Shown: piece after piece, positions 32,185 through 35,395 of the stretch
How positions within the stretch are numbered: position 1 is the stretch's first letter
Layout of the letters: each line of letters begins with the position of its first letter
DNA from: an uncultured Collinsella sp.
GTDB taxonomy: Bacteria; Actinomycetota; Coriobacteriia; Coriobacteriales; Coriobacteriaceae
Length of the DNA: 35,395 nucleotides
Direction of reading: 5' to 3'
Assembly: GCA_902461085.1 (NCBI GenBank)
Contig: CABPWH010000017.1
Location: forward strand, 1 to 35,395
The notes under the pieces: model-generated
Told to the model about the DNA's origin: nothing
The model's input: the letters and a program-made list of their open reading frames with translations, nothing else
Databases searched by the model: none
Translations under genes and position numbers: made by a program

Positions 32185-34338
32185 ATGACCGAAGATATCC
32201 CCCTTGAAATCACTTCGAGCGACATGGCAAATCTGACCATATTCATCGCCGTCCTTATCGTGGCCATCGTCGTGGTGCGCGTATATTTTTCAATCAAACA
32301 CAATGAAAAGCCGCCCATTGCCCGCGTCTTTTGGTGCGCGACGCTCCTCATCCCGCTCGGCATGGTAGCTGCATGGATTACGAATCAATTGCTCGTAAAT
32401 GAGGACAATTCCCTATGGGTCCTTTCTTATTCGGCGCTCGGTGCTACCGCCGTCATACTTCTTGTCGAGCCCTTGGTTTCGGGACTTATCGACCAAACCG
32501 ATCTTGCGACGGGAACGGTTGCCTGTATTTGCCGTGACATCCTTGTCATCGCCGCTGTTTCAGCGCTCTCGTTCGTTTCACTCGAAATTGCCTGTAACGA
32601 AACGTTCTATCGCATTCCCGCCAACTCATTCGGGTTTTCCGTCGGGCTGCTCGCGACGGTTCTGCTCTCCCTTTATTTGCTGGGACAGCGTCATGGAGGC
32701 GTCATGGCCCTCGTGCCCGTCGCCTGTTGCATCCTTGGCATTGCCGAGCACTTCGTCATAACGTTTAAAGGCGAGGCCATCCTGCCAAGCGATATCTTGG
32801 CCCTTGGCACCGCAATGGAAGTGAGCGAGGGATACGAGTTTACCTTTACCGCCGGAATCGTAACCTCTCTAGCCCTGCTGGAGATTTCCCTAGGGCTTCT
32901 TTCGCTTATCCGACCGAGAAAGCTCCGTACGCCCACCCATGTCTTCCCCGCAATCGCCGCTAACCTCTGCGCTTTTCTGCTAGTGACCGTTGTGGGGCTC
33001 TCGGGCTTTTCCAGCATCGACTTGGAGCAGGCGCTGAATTTTGGATTTGACCGTTGGCAGCCCATCACCACGTATGCGTCTCAGGGTTTTATCACTTCGT
33101 TCACCGAAATGGTCAACGAGTTGCCCATTGAGAAGCCCGAAGACTATACGCCCGATGAGGCGCAGAGCATCGAGCAGGAGCTCGCCGCCACCTACGACAG
33201 CACGTATGGCTCGAGCGAGCAGCGCGCGGCGGCCGTTGCCCAGTTCAATGAAATCAAGCCGACGATTGTTGCCGTCATGAATGAGAGTTTTAGCGACCTT
33301 TCGTGCTTTGAGCAGCTCCAGGCGGCCGGGTACACCGGCCCCGCATTCTACAACTCGCTTCCCGACACACTTGTTCGCGGCACCATGCTCGCTTCGGTCG
33401 CCGGTGGCGGAACGGCGAACTCCGAATTCGAATTTTTGACCGGAGCGACAACGGCCTTTGTCGGATTAGGCAAAATCCCCTATCAGCTATATCAGATGAA
33501 TGGCGTCAACAGCCTGGCAAAGGACCTTAAGGAGCTTGGGTATACCGCTACCGCTATGCACCCGCAAAACCCCGTCAACTACCATCGAGATAAAATCTAT
33601 CAGCAGCTGGGCTTTGGAGACTTTCTTTCAATCGGCGATTTCGAAGGTGCGCCCTGTTACCATGCCGGCGTATGCGACTACGCCACCTACGACAAGATAC
33701 TCGACCTGCTTAGAACCGACGAAGCCCCGCAGTTCATCTTTGACGTCACGATGCAAAATCACGGCGGCTACGACTATGGCACCGTTCCCGCCGAGGAGCT
33801 GACAAACTATTGGGTCGAGGGAGCCAGCGAGGGTACCAATAGCGCGCTCAACACCTATCTTACCTGCATCAACGCATCCGACTGGGACCTCGAGTACTTT
33901 ATCAACGAGCTCCGCAATATCGGCAGACCGGTTGTCCTTGTCTTTTTTGGCGACCATCAGCCGAGCGCCGCAACGACTCTCAACGACGAGCTGTACCCTC
34001 AGGAAGATACGGCAAGCCACGCTTTCCGTATCTATCAGTCGACATATTTTGTCTGGGCTAACTATGAAATCGCCGGCAATACCGAGCTCAACGTCTACGA
34101 CACCGTCGGGGCAAACGAGGTTGCAGCCATTACCCTTAATAAGATCGGCGCCCCGCTCACCGACTATCAAAAGGCTCTGCTTGCAACAAGGTCAGATGTG
34201 CCCACCATCAATGTCGCCGGCTACCTTGGTGCCGACGGGCTGCGCTACGACTTGGAATCTGAAGACAGCCCATACGCCTCGACGATCGACAAGCTGCAGC
34301 GCATGCAATACCTCGAGTTCGCCAGCAAAGTTCAGTAA
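32185..34338 (+). CDS. LTA-synthase-family membrane phosphotransferase (sulfatase fold)
   Basis: The 717-residue protein has several N-terminal membrane spans (about residues 16-36, 47-66, 80-98, 117-134, 151-168, 174-192, 222-242 and 256-276), then an extracellular alkaline-phosphatase-like domain. Domain motifs are VAVMNESFSDLS (metal-binding Glu), the catalytic Thr in GGGTANSEFEFLTG, MHPQNPVNYHRDKIY, TMQNHGGYDY and FFGDHQPS (metal ligands). The family moves glycerol-phosphate or similar groups from phospholipid to a glycan or lipid anchor. Whether the product is lipoteichoic acid or another polymer is unknown. ATG 32185 has AGAGGA six bases upstream. Confidence 0.88.
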   Translation: MTEDIPLEITSSDMANLTIFIAVLIVAIVVVRVYFSIKHNEKPPIARVFWCATLLIPLGMVAAWITNQLLVNEDNSLWVLSYSALGATAVILLVEPLVSGLIDQTDLATGTVACICRDILVIAAVSALSFVSLEIACNETFYRIPANSFGFSVGLLATVLLSLYLLGQRHGGVMALVPVACCILGIAEHFVITFKGEAILPSDILALGTAMEVSEGYEFTFTAGIVTSLALLEISLGLLSLIRPRKLRTPTHVFPAIAANLCAFLLVTVVGLSGFSSIDLEQALNFGFDRWQPITTYASQGFITSFTEMVNELPIEKPEDYTPDEAQSIEQELAATYDSTYGSSEQRAAAVAQFNEIKPTIVAVMNESFSDLSCFEQLQAAGYTGPAFYNSLPDTLVRGTMLASVAGGGTANSEFEFLTGATTAFVGLGKIPYQLYQMNGVNSLAKDLKELGYTATAMHPQNPVNYHRDKIYQQLGFGDFLSIGDFEGAPCYHAGVCDYATYDKILDLLRTDEAPQFIFDVTMQNHGGYDYGTVPAEELTNYWVEGASEGTNSALNTYLTCINASDWDLEYFINELRNIGRPVVLVFFGDHQPSAATTLNDELYPQEDTASHAFRIYQSTYFVWANYEIAGNTELNVYDTVGANEVAAITLNKIGAPLTDYQKALLATRSDVPTINVAGYLGADGLRYDLESEDSPYASTIDKLQRMQYLEFASKVQ

Positions 34339-34398
34339 GCCCGCCCATTCGCTTGGACCCATCGTATTGCAAGCACGCTCGGCCCAAATGCATCGTAA

Positions 34399-34428
34399 AT
34401 GACTCCCGCTCGCAAACGAGGGTACAAT
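34399..34428 (+). promoter_or_regulatory. Candidate promoter of mrp
   Basis: ATGACT (four of six), an 18-base spacer and TACAAT (five of six) lie 55 bases before the mrp ATG. The 5' leader would be about 48 bases. Confidence 0.6.
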
Positions 34429-34483
34429 GACGCTCGTGTCACATCACGGGGCCCCGGCCCCAACATATACAAAGGAGTCATAC

Positions 34484-35314
34484 ATGGGTTGCGAGCACGC
34501 ACAGGCCGCCGGCGGACAAACGTCGCCGTCGCAATTTGAGGAGAATACGCTGTCCGAGGTCAAACGCGTCATCGCCGTGCTTTCCGGCAAGGGCGGTGTC
34601 GGCAAGTCGTTTGTCACCGGTGCCATCGCCACCGAGCTTGCCCGTCACGGCCACAAGGTCGGCGTCCTCGATGCCGACATCACCGGTCCCTCTATCCCCA
34701 AGATGTTCGGTATGAGCGGACGCCACGTCCATGCCCTTGGCAACCTCATGCTGCCTGAAATCTCCGAGCGCGGCGTCAAGGTCATGAGCTCCAACCTTCT
34801 GCTCCAAAACGAGACCGACCCCGTCCTTTGGCGCGGTCCGGTCATCGCAGGCGCCATTAGGCAGTTCTGGAGCGAGACCTCATGGGGCCCCATCGACTAC
34901 CTGCTGGTCGACATGCCTCCGGGAACAGGCGACGTCGCTCTCACCGTCTTCCAGTCACTGCCCGTCGACGGCATCGTCATCGTCACGAGCCCGCAGGATC
35001 TGGTCTCGATGATCGTCGCCAAGGCGGTCAACATGGCCGAGAAGATGAACGTCCCCATTCTGGGCATTGTCGAGAACATGAGCTATATTGAGTGCCCCGA
35101 CTGCGGCAAGAAGATCGAGGTCTTTGGCAAGAGCAAGCTCCCCGAGGTCGCAGAGCGCTATAACCTCGACATCTTGGGCCAGCTTCCCATTAATCCGGCA
35201 CTCGCCGAGGCCTGCGATAAGGGCGAGGTCGAGACCGCACTGCCCGATGGCATGTTGCCCAAGGCAGTCTCTGCCGTCGAGGCCATTACCCCGCACGAGA
35301 CCGACGAGGCCTAA
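34484..35314 (+). CDS. mrp: Mrp/ApbC/NBP35-family iron-sulfur cluster carrier ATPase
   Basis: This 276-residue cytoplasmic P-loop protein binds and passes Fe-S clusters to apoproteins as a dimer. It shows the deviant Walker A GKGGVGKSFVTG (about residue 35), DADITGPSIPKMFG, Walker B VDMPPGTGDVAL, and the cluster-binding CxxC in YIECPDCGKKIEVFG. The short N-terminus with MGCEHAQAAGG has a lone Cys. ATG 34484 has AAAGGAG seven bases upstream; the longer frame begins at the promoter. The next gene starts directly at its stop (TAAGTG), which suggests an operon. Confidence 0.95.
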   Translation: MGCEHAQAAGGQTSPSQFEENTLSEVKRVIAVLSGKGGVGKSFVTGAIATELARHGHKVGVLDADITGPSIPKMFGMSGRHVHALGNLMLPEISERGVKVMSSNLLLQNETDPVLWRGPVIAGAIRQFWSETSWGPIDYLLVDMPPGTGDVALTVFQSLPVDGIVIVTSPQDLVSMIVAKAVNMAEKMNVPILGIVENMSYIECPDCGKKIEVFGKSKLPEVAERYNLDILGQLPINPALAEACDKGEVETALPDGMLPKAVSAVEAITPHETDEA

Positions 35315-35395
35315 GTGAACGCGAGCGCCTTCTATGACGTCCTGGTAATCGGCGGCGGGGCTTCAGGGCCCGCCGCCCGCCCTACACAGCCGGCC
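35315..35395 (+). CDS. Probable NAD(P)/FAD-dependent oxidoreductase, N-terminal fragment (cut by window edge)
   Basis: Twenty-seven codons from GTG 35315 to the edge encode FYDVLVIGGGASG, the dinucleotide-binding beta-alpha fold of flavoproteins such as the HI0933/BaiN family. The GTG follows the mrp stop directly. The last residues read GPAARPTQPA, where the family normally continues GLAAA; the final 25 or so bases may be unreliable contig-end sequence, or the protein may differ. Confidence 0.6.
   Translation, partial: MNASAFYDVLVIGGGASGPAARPTQPA

Overview
The window (about 60% GC) looks like a chromosomal segment of an actinomycete of the class Coriobacteriia, most likely a Collinsella-like gut bacterium. 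The call is an inference. It rests on WhiA together with an actinobacterial-type RapZ (Walker A ending in R instead of K), twin-arginine lipoprotein binding proteins, strong AAGGAG-type ribosome sites, and a gap-pgk-tpiA-secG block next to rapZ-whiA. All genes from 1 to 31991 are on the minus strand; the last three (32185 to the right edge) are on the plus strand. No tRNA, rRNA, CRISPR array, insertion sequence or phage gene was seen.

Layout, left to right. (1) 1-5895: an oligopeptide ABC importer, oppA-oppB-oppC-oppD-oppF in transcription order, with oppF cut by the left edge. (2) 6189-13333: secG, gpmI, tpiA, pgk, gap, whiA and rapZ, a glycolysis block beside the conserved WhiA/RapZ pair; yvcK, usually between rapZ and whiA, is absent. 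(3) 13432-23858: a ten-gene operon that I read as sialic acid uptake and breakdown. It holds a family-5 binding protein, a permease, a permease-ATPase fusion and an ATPase (SatABCD-like), an intact AXE1-family esterase, a second esterase-like protein that has lost its catalytic serine, a DapA-superfamily aldolase (NanA-like), a ROK kinase (NanK-like) and ManNAc-6-phosphate epimerase (NanE). The promoter region has two candidate promoters and a perfect 9-5-9 palindrome over one -10 box. (4) 24224-31991: uvrC, murJ and a ybaK-family deacylase as one operon, then uvrA with a near-consensus LexA box. (5) 32185-35395: an LTA-synthase-family membrane phosphotransferase, an Mrp/ApbC iron-sulfur carrier ATPase, and the first 27 codons of a probable FAD oxidoreductase.

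How the parts fit. In region 3 the importer would bring in N-acetylneuraminate or a related sugar, an esterase would remove O-acetyl groups, NanA would give ManNAc plus pyruvate, NanK would phosphorylate ManNAc, and NanE would make GlcNAc-6-P. The nagA and nagB functions needed to reach fructose-6-P are not in the window. The operon lies between uvrC and rapZ, which are neighbours in many actinobacteria, so it looks like an insertion into, or rearrangement of, an ancestral uvrC-rapZ-yvcK-whiA-gap-pgk-tpiA-secG order.

The less ordinary points are: the serine-less esterase paralogue; several large intercistronic RNA hairpins inside the nan operon, one with a UUCG tetraloop and a U-tract just before nanE; terminators placed directly against the ribosome sites of rapZ and nanE; and a MurJ with a 250-residue acidic N-terminal tail holding three ETAV(F/Y)L repeats that resemble threonine phosphorylation sites. 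No clearly new multi-gene system was recognised. The sialic-acid operon with its RNA structures and pseudo-esterase is the best candidate for undescribed biology.
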